Below are positions 1 to 9,199 of a DNA stretch of 64,000 nt, piece by piece (position 1 is the stretch's first letter; every line of letters starts with the position of its first letter). The notes under the pieces were generated by a model that was not told the origin of the DNA, made no database searches, and saw only the letters and a program-made list of their open reading frames with translations. Location of the stretch: positions 682,001 to 746,000 of the forward strand of contig JAIUOD010000001.1 in NCBI GenBank assembly GCA_020161405.1. The letters run 5' to 3'. Position numbers and translations under genes: made by a program. The DNA is from Pseudomonadota bacterium (lineage in GTDB: Bacteria; Pseudomonadota; Alphaproteobacteria; Caulobacterales; Aquidulcibacteraceae).

Positions 1-529
1 TATTCGTCAGGCCAATTTAGATGATGCACAAAAACTAAAACAATATAGCGCAGATTGCTTTATTGAAACATTCGCCCACCTATATCCCAATGAAGATTTA
101 GTTTTTTTCCTTGGCGAAAAATATAGTTTAGAAGCTGTGCAAAAACAGATTTTAGACGATGAAAACTATATTTTAATTGCGCAAAATCAAAATAATGACT
201 TTGTTGGTTATGCAATGTCTGCGCCAATGGGATTGCCTTTTAAAGAAGCCAGAGAAAACTCATACGAATTAATCCGCCTTTATGTTTCGTCCGAGGCCAA
301 AGGCACAGGGCTTGCCAAAAAACTATATGAAATGGTGCTTAAGAAAGCGCATGAATTAAATTCAAGCGAATTATATTTGGGCGTTTATTGTGATAATTTA
401 CGGGCGCAAAGTTTTTATAAAAAACTTGGTTTTGAAATTGTGGGCAAATATTTATTCCCTGTTGGCAATACAATGGATGATGAACGCATAATGCGCCTAA
501 ACCACGCTATTTTTATGGAAAGCAAATGA
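1..529 (+). CDS. GNAT family N-acetyltransferase (5' end cut by window edge)
   Basis: The frame is open from the first complete codon at base 2, which reads IRQANLDDAQ, a typical first strand of a GNAT domain, so the true start lies off the left edge. The first in-frame GTG (137) falls mid-domain and is not the start. The acetyl-CoA loop is seen in VSSEAKGTGLAKKLYE and the C-terminal motif in LRAQSFYKKLGFE. Such enzymes acetylate an amine; the substrate cannot be read from the sequence. The last four bases (ATGA) overlap the start of the Mur ligase gene, so the two are probably co-transcribed and translationally coupled. Confidence 0.85.
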   Translation, partial: IRQANLDDAQKLKQYSADCFIETFAHLYPNEDLVFFLGEKYSLEAVQKQILDDENYILIAQNQNNDFVGYAMSAPMGLPFKEARENSYELIRLYVSSEAKGTGLAKKLYEMVLKKAHELNSSELYLGVYCDNLRAQSFYKKLGFEIVGKYLFPVGNTMDDERIMRLNHAIFMESK

Positions 530-1938
530 AAAGTTATTTTTTAGGTATAGCAGGCGCGGGTGTTTCCGCCCTTGCATCAATATTAAAATCAGAAGGCTAT
601 GAGGTTAGCGGCTCTGATGAAGGGGTGTTTGCGCCAATTTCAACCTATTTAGATAATCTTGGGATAAAGTATAAAACCAGTTTTGATAGAGCCAATGTTC
701 CGCCCGATATTGATGTGGCAATCATCGGAACCACCGCCAAAATAAACCCCGAAACCAACCCCGAATTACAAGAAATTATTGCACGCAATATTCCGCATTA
801 TACTTTTGCCGAATATTTGGGGCTGCACACCAAGGGGCGCGATAATTTGGTGGTCGCGGGTTCTTTTGGCAAATCATCTTTAACCGCGCTTGTAACACAT
901 ATTTTAAGGCATTCAGGGCGAAACCCTGGCTGGTTTGTTGGCGCAATTGCCAAGGATTTGCCGCAAACAGGATTTTGGGGCAAAGATAAAGAATTCATTA
1001 TTGAAGGCGATGAATATATTGTGAGTGTTAATGACAAACGCTCCAAATTCGAGCTTTATGAAGCTAAAAATATTCTTTTATCATCAATTGTGCATGATCA
1101 CGTGAATATGTTTCCGACAATGGAAATTTATGAAGATTTATTCCAAAGACTTATAAATAAACTACCAGAAGGTGGAAAAATATTCGCAGCTAATCAGTAT
1201 GAACCAATCCATCGCTTAATAACTAAGGCGCAAAGAAATTCCGATGTTATTTGGTATGGGCTTGATGAATGTTCAGGCTTTTTTGCGAAAAATGTTGAAA
1301 TTGGTGAGTTTACAACATTTGATTTAGTTACACCTGCACGCGATAAAATTCACCTTACTACATCGCAATTGGGTATGCATAATATTGAAAATATTGTTGC
1401 CGCATCCGCTTATGTGCTTACGGAAAAACTTGTAAGCCCTGAAGAATTACAAAAAGCAATTCTTGCCTTTAATGGTGTAGAGCGGCGGCTTGATAAAAAA
1501 ACCAGTATTTCAAGCGTTCCTTTATATGAAGGTTTTGGCTCAAGCTATGAAAAAGCGCGTTCGGCGATTGAAGCGATAAAACTACATTTCCCATCACGTA
1601 AATTATTTGTAGTATTTGAACCCCATACTTTTTCATGGCGCAACCGTGCATCGCTATTTTGGTATGATCATGTATTTGCGGGGGTTAATAAAGTACTTAT
1701 GCTTCCGCCGCCAACACATGGCGCAGGCAATCATGACCAATTAAGTCATGATGAAATAATTGCCCGAACGCAGAATGCCGATATTGATGTTCTTGGTGTT
1801 GATAATTCCCAAGATGTTATAAATTATCTTATGAATGAATTGGACGGCAGCAATGAGGTGGTTTTACTATTATCCTCTGGCCCACTTGATAGCTTACCAC
1901 AAAGCTTGCCGCCTTTATTAGACGAAGAATTTAGCTAA
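526..1938 (+). CDS. mpl: Mur ligase family protein, Mpl-type (UDP-MurNAc:L-Ala-gamma-D-Glu-meso-DAP ligase-like)
   Basis: 470 residues with full three-domain Mur ligase architecture. The N-terminal Rossmann segment is GIAGAGVSALASIL; the ATP loop is GSFGKSS (residues 112-118); the central block with DKRSKF followed by VHDHVNMF is the Mpl signature. Mpl re-attaches the recycled tripeptide L-Ala-D-Glu-meso-DAP to UDP-MurNAc in the cytoplasm. Two canonical motifs are altered: GTHGKTT is GSFGKSS, and the C-terminal HHP is replaced by GFGSSYEKA, while FEPHTFSWRN keeps the C-domain pattern. Assignment to Mpl is by overall similarity; the altered motifs leave activity or substrate open. It abuts the convergent DUF4340 gene with no base between the stop codons. 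The start is fixed by a 4-nt overlap with the gene upstream. Confidence 0.72.
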   Translation: MKSYFLGIAGAGVSALASILKSEGYEVSGSDEGVFAPISTYLDNLGIKYKTSFDRANVPPDIDVAIIGTTAKINPETNPELQEIIARNIPHYTFAEYLGLHTKGRDNLVVAGSFGKSSLTALVTHILRHSGRNPGWFVGAIAKDLPQTGFWGKDKEFIIEGDEYIVSVNDKRSKFELYEAKNILLSSIVHDHVNMFPTMEIYEDLFQRLINKLPEGGKIFAANQYEPIHRLITKAQRNSDVIWYGLDECSGFFAKNVEIGEFTTFDLVTPARDKIHLTTSQLGMHNIENIVAASAYVLTEKLVSPEELQKAILAFNGVERRLDKKTSISSVPLYEGFGSSYEKARSAIEAIKLHFPSRKLFVVFEPHTFSWRNRASLFWYDHVFAGVNKVLMLPPPTHGAGNHDQLSHDEIIARTQNADIDVLGVDNSQDVINYLMNELDGSNEVVLLLSSGPLDSLPQSLPPLLDEEFS

Positions 1939-2898
1939 TTATTCAAATAATTTGGATTTATAATTCATAAGCATGGTGAATGATGCATCATCAATTGCAT
2001 AAGCCCAATCATTGGTTTTTGTATCTATTAAATCATTATTTTTACTTTGGTTTTTAATGACAAGCCAATGTTTGCTAAATTGATTTATAACAGAAATTTC
2101 AATTTCATCATCAGTTTTTAAAGTGATTTTTTCCTTTAAAACTGGGGTGTTTGTAATCCTTGATATTTTCGTGACATCAATCATTTTTGAGTTTAAAATT
2201 GCGCTTGCGGCATTATTTATTTTATCATTTGATTTTCCATCAATTTCAAAAACATTTGCTGAATTGCGCTTAATTTCAAATTCTTTAAATCCAGTGATAT
2301 GAACGGAATTTGAAACAATATCATCAGATTTGAATTTAAAAACTTTATAATCAAGCCAATCAGATATGCTTTCAATTGCACCTAATGAACCGATTGCATA
2401 ATAAATTTCTTGCTCACCCAATTTTCTAACAAATAAATTATTACCATTACGCCCAATATGGGTTGCATTAATTAATTGATCTTGGGCGTCAAATAATTCG
2501 ATAATTGTGCCGAAGCCAAATTCCATTGGCTCGCCTACACCTAATTCATCAAATTGTTGTGGTGATTGGGCGGCAATTTCACCTTTTTCTAATTTTGCAA
2601 TCTGGGCGGCAAATTCATTTATTTTTTCACTTGAAACAGGATATTCGCTTCGTTCATACATTTGCCAGCCAGTTTCGCGGCGATTTATATTAAATGCACC
2701 TTCGGGAACGGTTATTCTTATGCGCTTTACATCCACAAAACGATTTTCAATATTATTGAAAACTTTTGGCTTCTGGGAAAGCATTTCCGAAGATTCAAGA
2801 ATTTTGCGATTTGAATACAAAAAACTTCCGATTGAAGTTAAAATTGTAAGCCCCAATAGGAATTTTAATATCCCAAATTTTGATTTTCCATTACCCAT
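1939..2898 (-). CDS. DUF4340 domain-containing membrane-anchored protein
   Basis: 319 residues. A short basic N-terminus is followed by one hydrophobic segment (about residues 9-27, FGILKFLLGLTILTSIGSF), then a soluble part. The middle holds the DUF4340-like stretch YYAIGSLGAIESISDWLDYKVF, with preceding sequence on a residue in register with a phi-x-I-x-x-P-x-G pattern (RIRITVPEGAF). The product is probably anchored in the inner membrane and faces the periplasm. DUF4340 proteins are often encoded beside ABC-type gliding or export genes, but none is present here, so the function is unknown. It is divergent from dapE and stops exactly against the Mur ligase gene. Confidence 0.65.
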   Translation of the reverse strand: MGNGKSKFGILKFLLGLTILTSIGSFLYSNRKILESSEMLSQKPKVFNNIENRFVDVKRIRITVPEGAFNINRRETGWQMYERSEYPVSSEKINEFAAQIAKLEKGEIAAQSPQQFDELGVGEPMEFGFGTIIELFDAQDQLINATHIGRNGNNLFVRKLGEQEIYYAIGSLGAIESISDWLDYKVFKFKSDDIVSNSVHITGFKEFEIKRNSANVFEIDGKSNDKINNAASAILNSKMIDVTKISRITNTPVLKEKITLKTDDEIEISVINQFSKHWLVIKNQSKNNDLIDTKTNDWAYAIDDASFTMLMNYKSKLFE

Positions 2899-2970
2899 AT
2901 ACTTAATATACAGTTACAAAATTAATTATAGGTGACCAAAATTATTTTTTTGCAAGCTTCCTTTGTTGTC

Positions 2971-3012
2971 GCATTTCTATCCGAAAACCGCTTCACACTT
3001 TTCGTGAAATGC
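2971..3012. repeat. Nested palindromic element, copy 1 (upstream of dapE)
   Basis: Outer arms GCATTTC (2971-2977) and GAAATGC (3006-3012) enclose inner arms CGAAAA (2982-2987) and TTTTCG (2999-3004), with loop CCGCTTCACAC. The second copy at 41546-41588, read on the other strand, has the same layout with matched changes in both arms. The element ends 14 bases before the dapE start. Similar palindromic units ending in ATGCTCTAG are common between genes in Alphaproteobacteria (established knowledge, recalled). It could act as an RNA hairpin or as an operator. Confidence 0.7.
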
Positions 3013-3026
3013 TCTAGGAAGCAAAT

Positions 3027-4166
3027 ATGAACAAACTCGAGCCTTTAGAATTCACCAAAGATCTTATTAAAATCCCCTCAGTCACACCATTTGATGGTGG
3101 TGCGCTTGATTTATTGCAATCAAAATTGGCGCAATTGGGTTTTGTTTGTAAAAGATATATTTTTGAAGATGTTGACAATCTTTATGCGCGGATTGGCACT
3201 GCTGCACCCCATATTTGCTTTGCAGGGCACACAGACGTTGTTCCAACGGGTGATTTAGGTAAATGGTCTAACCCACCATTTGAGCCTGTTGAAAAAGATG
3301 GTAATTTATACGGGCGCGGCGCAGCAGATATGAAAAGCGCAATCGCGGCTTTTACATGCGCGGTTCAAAACTTTCTTTCATCACATAAATTAAAGGGTTC
3401 TATATCTTTTTTGATAACTGGTGATGAAGAGGGGGTGGCAATTAATGGCACCAAAAAACTTATTGCCCAGATAAGTGAAGAAGGCGAAAAAATTGATCAT
3501 TGTATAGTCGGTGAACCAACTTGCCCACATATTTTAGGTGATATGATTAAAAATGGTCGTCGTGGTTCGATTAATTGTACGATAAAAGCGCATGGTAAAC
3601 AGGGGCATGTTGCCTATCCTGACAAAGCCGATAATCCAATTCCTGCATTGCTCGAAATTCTATATAAATTGCAAAATCACAAACTTGATGATGGCGCGCA
3701 GGGGTTTCAATCATCAAATCTTGAAATTGTAACTATTGATGTTGGTAATCCTGCAAGTAATGTTATTCCATCTAATGCATCGGCGCGTTTTAATATTCGT
3801 TTTAATACTAATCACACGGGTGAAAGCCTTAAAAATTGGATTATTGAAACCCGCAATGAGGTACAGCAAAAATATAGCGCACATATTGAATTAGATATCG
3901 TAATTTCGGGCGAACCATTTTTTACCGCCCCATCAAAATTCACCGAGATTGTTCAAGATGCTGCATTTGAAATAACCAAACATCGCCCATTATTATCAAC
4001 AAGTGGTGGCACTTCGGATGCAAGATTTATTAAAAATTATTGCTCGGTAATTGAATTTGGAATTGTTGGCGCAACTTTGCACCAAATCGATGAACATGTT
4101 AAAGTAGACGATATTTATAAACTTACCCAGATTTACGAAAAAATCTTGGAAAAATATTTTGCCTAA
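3027..4166 (+). CDS. dapE: Succinyl-diaminopimelate desuccinylase
   Basis: 379 residues, usual family length (about 375). DapE hydrolyses N-succinyl-L,L-diaminopimelate to L,L-diaminopimelate and succinate in the cytoplasm, the penultimate stage of meso-DAP and lysine synthesis. The M20 metallopeptidase ligands are visible: AGHTD (H68, D70), the bridging Asp in GRGAADMKSA (D101), catalytic and ligand glutamates in GDEEG (E134, E135), and a C-terminal ligand His in ATLHQIDEH. An AGGAA ribosome site lies 6 bases before the ATG. dapB follows after 13 bases and is probably co-transcribed. Confidence 0.95.
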   Translation: MNKLEPLEFTKDLIKIPSVTPFDGGALDLLQSKLAQLGFVCKRYIFEDVDNLYARIGTAAPHICFAGHTDVVPTGDLGKWSNPPFEPVEKDGNLYGRGAADMKSAIAAFTCAVQNFLSSHKLKGSISFLITGDEEGVAINGTKKLIAQISEEGEKIDHCIVGEPTCPHILGDMIKNGRRGSINCTIKAHGKQGHVAYPDKADNPIPALLEILYKLQNHKLDDGAQGFQSSNLEIVTIDVGNPASNVIPSNASARFNIRFNTNHTGESLKNWIIETRNEVQQKYSAHIELDIVISGEPFFTAPSKFTEIVQDAAFEITKHRPLLSTSGGTSDARFIKNYCSVIEFGIVGATLHQIDEHVKVDDIYKLTQIYEKILEKYFA

Positions 4167-4179
4167 AGGAAACGAAATT

Positions 4180-4986
4180 ATGCCAACCAAAATTGCAATC
4201 GCAGGTATTATGGGGCGAATGGGGCAAGTATTAGCAAATATGATTGCCCATGATGGTCGGTTTTCCCTTGTTGGCGGCACAGAAGCGCCACATAGTGCGG
4301 CAATTGGTAAAAACATTTCTGAGGCGCTAAATCTTATAAATGCGCATGGTGTAATAACTCAAAGTGTTGCCGAAGCTTGCAAAGACGCCGATGTTTTTAT
4401 CGATTTTACTGCGCCAAAAGCAACACTTGCGGCGCTTGAACAAATCGTAACAACCGATTGTAAAGGCGTAATTATCGGTACAACTGGTTTTGAACCGCAT
4501 GAAAACGAATTGGCACAATCATATAAGGATAGATTGGCAATTGTAAAAAGTGGCAATTTTTCATTAGGCGTAAATCTAATTGCCAATTTGGTTGAAATCG
4601 CCGCTCGCACACTTTGTGATGATTGGGATATTGAAATTATCGAGGCCCATCACAAAAGAAAAGTCGATGCCCCATCAGGCACAGCACTTTTATTGGGTGA
4701 AAGCGCAGCAAAGGGGCGCAATGATAAATTAGAAAACCTAAGACTTGCAGTGCGTGATGGCATAACAGGCGCGCGCCCCGTTGGCGGGATTGGTTTTTCG
4801 GCAATTCGCGGTGGCACAATTATTGGCGAACATGATGTGCGCTTTGAAAGCGATAATGAAAGCATTATCCTTACCCATCGCGCACAAGATAGGTCAATCT
4901 TTGCGAAAGGCGCATTAGAGGCCGCGATTTTTGCCAAAAAACAACCAAACGGTCTTTATAATATGAAAGATGTTTTGGGGCTTTAA
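4180..4986 (+). CDS. dapB: 4-hydroxy-tetrahydrodipicolinate reductase
   Basis: 268 residues. DapB reduces 4-hydroxy-tetrahydrodipicolinate to tetrahydrodipicolinate with NAD(P)H, upstream of DapE in the same pathway. The nucleotide-binding loop is AGIMGRMGQ at the N-terminus; the catalytic motif is EAHHKRKVDAPSGTA with the conserved His pair and Lys. The ATG at 4180 is chosen because AAAGGA precedes it and the product then begins directly at the Rossmann strand; an in-frame TTG at 4159 lies inside dapE. The stop shares TTAA with the stop of the convergent AI-2E permease gene. Confidence 0.96.
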   Translation: MPTKIAIAGIMGRMGQVLANMIAHDGRFSLVGGTEAPHSAAIGKNISEALNLINAHGVITQSVAEACKDADVFIDFTAPKATLAALEQIVTTDCKGVIIGTTGFEPHENELAQSYKDRLAIVKSGNFSLGVNLIANLVEIAARTLCDDWDIEIIEAHHKRKVDAPSGTALLLGESAAKGRNDKLENLRLAVRDGITGARPVGGIGFSAIRGGTIIGEHDVRFESDNESIILTHRAQDRSIFAKGALEAAIFAKKQPNGLYNMKDVLGL

Positions 4987-6047
4987 TTTTTATTCCCGCT
5001 TTTACGTGACTTTAAATCCACATCTGGGTTGCCGTTTGCGCTCATCATGATTGCAATGGCGCGGGTTGATGGAAATTGCGCCATTATAATCATCATCATT
5101 ACCGTGATTGGAACCGATAAAAACATCCCTGGCGCGCCCCAAATTTTACCCCAAAAGGCAAGTGATAGAAAAACCATCAAAACTGAAAGGTTCAAACTAT
5201 CGCCCGTCATGCGCGGTAAAATTAAATTACCAACAACAAATTGAATTGCTTGCGTCACCCCAAGAATAATTACCGCAGGCCAAAATGATGTAAATTGCAC
5301 CAATGCAAATAAAGCAGGTAAAATCGTTGCCACAAGACCGCCAACCGCAGGTATATAAGATAATAAAAACGTCAAAAGCGCCCAAAACATTGCATTTTTA
5401 AGGCCGACAATTAAAAATAATATATAACATGCAAAGGCAATCATAAATCCGGTTACGGTTTGTACCCATAAATAAGCTTCCATTGATTTACGCACAGCGC
5501 CCGCAATTGCAATCACCCGTTCGCGCTCTTGAAGGTTTGGAAAAATATTTACTAATTTTCGTGGTAAACTCGCTTGGGCGGCAATTAGGGATAAAACATA
5601 AATTAAAACAAACAAAGCCTCGCCACCAAAACCTTTTAATGTATCGGCAAGTCCGCTTAAAATACGTGCTGGATTAACTTTATCAAACAATTGGCCAATT
5701 GTTGGCGGCGCCCCCAATTGCGGGAAAGTTTGATAAATTTGCAAGATTACTTGGTCAATTCTTAAGCGATATGATGATAAATCATGCGCAAAATCACGTG
5801 CATAATTGCTAATAAAGGCAATAATCACCGCAAGCCCAATAAAAACAATTATCATAATTACAGGAAGTGCAAGCTTCCTTGGAACGATTTTATATCGATT
5901 ATGCAAAACCTCTGCTGCACCATCAATTGTAAGCCATAAAAATATCGCAAGCGCCAAAGGCGTTAGTAAATCAGCAAAATAAATAAGACCGATTGTTACA
6001 ATCGCAGTTGCAATAATCAATAAAGGTGCTTTTCCAAAGTTTTGCAT
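4983..6047 (-). CDS. AI-2E family transporter (PerM/UPF0118 type permease)
   Basis: 354 residues, mostly hydrophobic with about eight predicted membrane segments: two or three near the N-terminus, a soluble loop around residues 75-150, then five in the C-terminal half (blocks such as LFVLIYVLSLIAA and ILPALFALVQF). This arrangement is typical of the AI-2E/PerM family of inner-membrane permeases. Members have been linked to autoinducer-2 export, Na+/H+ exchange and other roles; the substrate here cannot be inferred. The gene is divergent from the HerA-like ATPase gene and convergent with dapB. Confidence 0.85.
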   Translation of the reverse strand: MQNFGKAPLLIIATAIVTIGLIYFADLLTPLALAIFLWLTIDGAAEVLHNRYKIVPRKLALPVIMIIVFIGLAVIIAFISNYARDFAHDLSSYRLRIDQVILQIYQTFPQLGAPPTIGQLFDKVNPARILSGLADTLKGFGGEALFVLIYVLSLIAAQASLPRKLVNIFPNLQERERVIAIAGAVRKSMEAYLWVQTVTGFMIAFACYILFLIVGLKNAMFWALLTFLLSYIPAVGGLVATILPALFALVQFTSFWPAVIILGVTQAIQFVVGNLILPRMTGDSLNLSVLMVFLSLAFWGKIWGAPGMFLSVPITVMMMIIMAQFPSTRAIAIMMSANGNPDVDLKSRKSGNKN

Positions 6048-6103
6048 TTTATACCTGTCTGAATTTTTTATATGAATGGGGCATGTTTTCTAATAAATCA
6101 ACA

Positions 6104-6155
6104 GTTGCTATATCGACTTTTGTGATAAAATTAGTGCAAAATGGCGTTGCTATAT
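6104..6155 (+). promoter_or_regulatory. Direct repeat GTTGCTATAT in a divergent promoter region
   Basis: GTTGCTATAT occurs at 6104-6113 and 6146-6155, 42 bp apart (about four helical turns), between the divergent AI-2E permease and HerA-like genes. It may be a paired binding site or a duplicated -10-like sequence; no complete -35/-10 pair is convincing. Confidence 0.3.
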
Positions 6156-6176
6156 ATGTTTATTTCGGGGTTTTAA

Positions 6177-7700
6177 ATGGATAATTCAATTCTTATTGGT
6201 GGTGGCGGCGAACCAATTGCACCAATTACGCTAAATCTTAAACGTGCCAATCGTCATGGCCTTGTTGCGGGTGCAACCGGTACTGGTAAAACTGTAACCC
6301 TACAAGTTTTAGCTGAAGGATTTGCGCGTGCTGGCGTTCCTGTATTCGCGGCTGACGTAAAAGGTGATTTATCTGGTGCATCCCAAACATGGGAACCAAG
6401 CCCGCCATTTAAATCACGTGCCGAAAAAATTGGCATTACAGATTACCGCCCAGAGGCAAGCCCCGTTGTTTTCTGGGACCTATATGGTCAATCAGGCCAT
6501 CCAATCCGCACCACAATTTCTGAAATGGGTCCAACGCTTTTATCCCGCCTTATGGATGTAACGGATGCCCAATCTGGTGCTTTAACAATTGCATTTAAAA
6601 AAGCAGATGATGAAGGTCTTCTGCTTTTAGATATGAAAGATTTAAAATCCTTACTAGACGATATGGCTGAAAACACAGATGAAGTTTCGCAGAAATATGG
6701 CCTTGTAACAAAACAAGCAATTGCGGTCTTGCAACGCAAAATTCTTGAACTTGAAACTGCGGGGGCTGATAAATTTTTCGGGGAAGCTGCGATTAATATA
6801 AATGATTTTTTTAGAACAGACTTATCTGGTCGCGGTATTATAAACATTCTTGATGGCTCAAAGTTAATGGCATCGCCAACTTTATATTCGACATTCTTAT
6901 TATATCTTTTGAGTGAGTTGTTCGAAATGTTACCCGAAGTTGGCGATCCTGAAAAACCAAAATTGGTTTTCTTCTTTGATGAGGCGCATTTATTATTTAA
7001 AGATGCCCCAAAAGCACTTTTGACAACTATCGAACAAGTGGTTCGTCTTATTCGTTCAAAAGGGGTTGGTGTTTATTTTGTAACCCAAAACCCGCAGGAC
7101 ATTCCAGAAAGCGTTTTGGCGCAATTGGGAAATCGCATTCAACACGCATTGCGCGCCTATACGCCAAGTGAAATGAAAGCAGTAAAAATTGCGGCTGAAT
7201 CTTTCCGCGCTAATCCAAAATTTGACACTGAAACTATTATTGGTGAATTGGGTGTTGGTGAGGCTTTGGTTTCAACATTGGATGAAAAAGGGGTTCCAAC
7301 AGTAGTTGAACGAACATTCATTCGCCCACCAATGTCACGCGTTGGCCCTGCTACACCTGAAGAGCGCGCGCGCGTAATAGCGGCAAGCCCTATTCCACCT
7401 CAAAATTACGCATTCGTAGAACGAGAATCTGCTTATGAAGTTTTAGAAAAAAGAAGATTACAATTAGAAGCGCAGCAAGAACAAACAATTCAACAGAAAG
7501 CCGATGCCAAAGCAAAGCCACAAGAGGAAGATGGCGGATTGATGGGCGACCTTCTTGGCGGAATTTTGGGGGGAAATCGTGGCCGTGGTCGCCGCGGTGA
7601 CAATCTTATCGAAACTGCGGCAAAATCAATGGTTCGCCAAGCGGGTTCTTCACTTGCAAGGTCATTGGTTCGCGGCATTTTGGGCGGTTTGAAACGTTAA
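6177..7700 (+). CDS. DUF853 family HerA-like ATPase (helicase HerA-like, YjgR type)
   Basis: 507 residues, the usual length of the DUF853/YjgR family. Walker A is GATGTGKT near residue 34; Walker B is the hydrophobic stretch ending FFFDEAH; YFVTQNPQDIPESVLAQLGNR carries the sensor-like motif of HerA/FtsK-type ATPases. The C-terminal tail is Gly/Arg rich (GGNRGRGRRG) and may bind nucleic acid or membrane. The biochemical role of the family is not settled, although a hexameric DNA translocase is the structural expectation. No NurA-like nuclease gene is adjacent. A palindromic element follows at 7712-7784. Confidence 0.88.
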   Translation: MDNSILIGGGGEPIAPITLNLKRANRHGLVAGATGTGKTVTLQVLAEGFARAGVPVFAADVKGDLSGASQTWEPSPPFKSRAEKIGITDYRPEASPVVFWDLYGQSGHPIRTTISEMGPTLLSRLMDVTDAQSGALTIAFKKADDEGLLLLDMKDLKSLLDDMAENTDEVSQKYGLVTKQAIAVLQRKILELETAGADKFFGEAAININDFFRTDLSGRGIINILDGSKLMASPTLYSTFLLYLLSELFEMLPEVGDPEKPKLVFFFDEAHLLFKDAPKALLTTIEQVVRLIRSKGVGVYFVTQNPQDIPESVLAQLGNRIQHALRAYTPSEMKAVKIAAESFRANPKFDTETIIGELGVGEALVSTLDEKGVPTVVERTFIRPPMSRVGPATPEERARVIAASPIPPQNYAFVERESAYEVLEKRRLQLEAQQEQTIQQKADAKAKPQEEDGGLMGDLLGGILGGNRGRGRRGDNLIETAAKSMVRQAGSSLARSLVRGILGGLKR

Positions 7701-7711
7701 AATATTTAAAT

Positions 7712-7784
7712 TGTCACCCCGCATTTATTGCGGGGTCTTTTAGTTGGTTATTCCATGAGATTCCGCAATAAATGCGGGATGACA
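7712..7784. repeat. REP-like long palindrome between convergent genes, possible bidirectional terminator
   Basis: Arms TGTCACCCCGCATTTATTGCG (7712-7732) and CGCAATAAATGCGGGATGACA (7764-7784) are inverted copies with one mismatch that still allows a G-U pair. Within the left arm CCCCGCATTTATTGCGGGG is itself a palindrome followed by TCTTTT, and a T-run follows the right arm. This resembles intergenic palindromic units found in many Alphaproteobacteria. It sits between the ends of the HerA-like gene and hemN and could terminate both. Confidence 0.8.
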
Positions 7785-7790
7785 GTTTTT

Positions 7791-9122
7791 TTAAATCACC
7801 CGCGAATGCTTGCCGCCTGATTGTTCCAAATATTCATCAAAATATTGGGCGATAAGGCGAACAAAAGGTTTTCCAATTTCGGTAGCACCAACAATATCGC
7901 CCTCAATTTTGGCAATACCTTCATCAACTAATTTTTGAATATGCGATAATGATGGCGCGAAATTGGATGCGCCGCCATATTGCGATAAATCAACTTCAAA
8001 ATCACACAACAATCTATCCAATAAATCACGGCGTTTTTTGTCATTTTCAGAAGTAGCAACACCGCGCACAATTGGAAATTCACCCGCCAAAATGCCACGC
8101 GCCCATGCGCCAGGTTCGGGGTTATTTTGTGCATAGCCTTGCGGCAAAGTTGAAATTGACGAACAACCCATACCAATTAATGCATCGGCATTTTCAGAAG
8201 TATATCCTTGGAAAGAGCGTTTAAGACTTTTTTCCAATTTTGCCTTTGATAAAGTGTCTTCTGGTTTTGCATAATGATCAAATCCAATTGAGACATATCC
8301 TTCATTTTCAAGGGCTTCTTTTATGCCCAATAATTGATCATAGCGAACATCAGTTTGCGGAAGCGCATTTTCATCAATCAATCTTTGGCGCTTTTTAAAC
8401 CATGGAACATGGGCATAACCAAAAACCGCCAAACGGCTTGGGTTTAATTTTGCCGACAAATGCGCAGAATTTATTGCATCCTCAACGCTTTGATGTGGCA
8501 GACCATAAATCAGGTCAATATTAATCGCATCAATACCTGCATTACGTAATTTATTGACCGATTTTTCAACTTGTTCATAAGGTTGTACGCGGCCAATTGC
8601 TCGCTGTACGTGGTCATTCAAATCTTGAACACCAAAACTTGCGCGGTTTACACCTGCTTTTACAAAGGCTTTTAAATGCCCATCATTCAAAAGACGTGGA
8701 TCAATTTCTACCGCATGTTCTTCGATATTTGAGAGGTCAAAATTTGCTTTTATTGCTTCATCAATCTTGGCGAAAGTTTCACCAGAAAGCATGTTTGGCG
8801 TACCACCGCCCCATGCAATTGATTTAACTTTGCGTGCTTTTGTTGATTTTGCGACTAATTCAATTTCTTTTATTAAAGTGTCAGCATATTCCAAGACGGG
8901 TTCAACTTTACGGGTCGCAAAAGTGTGGCAGCCACAATAAAGGCAAATTGATTTGCAATAAGGAACATGAAAATAAAGGCTTAAAGATGCATCTTCATCA
9001 AGCTCACCAAGCCATTGTTTAAAAGTTTCACCATTAATACTTGGGCGAAACATTGGCGCAGTTGGGTATGATGTATAACGCGGCGCCGTAAGCGTGGCAA
9101 TTTTTTCAAGTTTAATATCCAT
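7791..9122 (-). CDS. hemN: Oxygen-independent coproporphyrinogen III oxidase (radical SAM)
   Basis: 443 residues. HemN decarboxylates coproporphyrinogen III to protoporphyrinogen IX without oxygen, using S-adenosylmethionine and a 4Fe-4S cluster. The cluster motif CKSICLYC gives C56, C60 and C63; the N-terminal RYTSYPTAP, the glycine-rich SIAWGGGTPN and the motif GFDHYAKP are typical of true HemN rather than HemW. The ATG at 9122 is preferred to an in-frame ATG at 9188 because the product then starts like family members. It is the last gene before the palindrome at 7712-7784. Confidence 0.93.
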   Translation of the reverse strand: MDIKLEKIATLTAPRYTSYPTAPMFRPSINGETFKQWLGELDEDASLSLYFHVPYCKSICLYCGCHTFATRKVEPVLEYADTLIKEIELVAKSTKARKVKSIAWGGGTPNMLSGETFAKIDEAIKANFDLSNIEEHAVEIDPRLLNDGHLKAFVKAGVNRASFGVQDLNDHVQRAIGRVQPYEQVEKSVNKLRNAGIDAINIDLIYGLPHQSVEDAINSAHLSAKLNPSRLAVFGYAHVPWFKKRQRLIDENALPQTDVRYDQLLGIKEALENEGYVSIGFDHYAKPEDTLSKAKLEKSLKRSFQGYTSENADALIGMGCSSISTLPQGYAQNNPEPGAWARGILAGEFPIVRGVATSENDKKRRDLLDRLLCDFEVDLSQYGGASNFAPSLSHIQKLVDEGIAKIEGDIVGATEIGKPFVRLIAQYFDEYLEQSGGKHSRVI

Positions 9123-9199
9123 AATGCCTTTAACCAGTTTTATTATATTTTCACAAGATGGGGCGGCAATTTGGCGCAAAAACCACACAAATATAATGA

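Noticed and set aside
2507..2935. 142-codon open frame on the plus strand opposite the DUF4340 gene
   Set aside because: It lies entirely antisense to a gene with a good membrane anchor and domain match, and has no ribosome site or domain.
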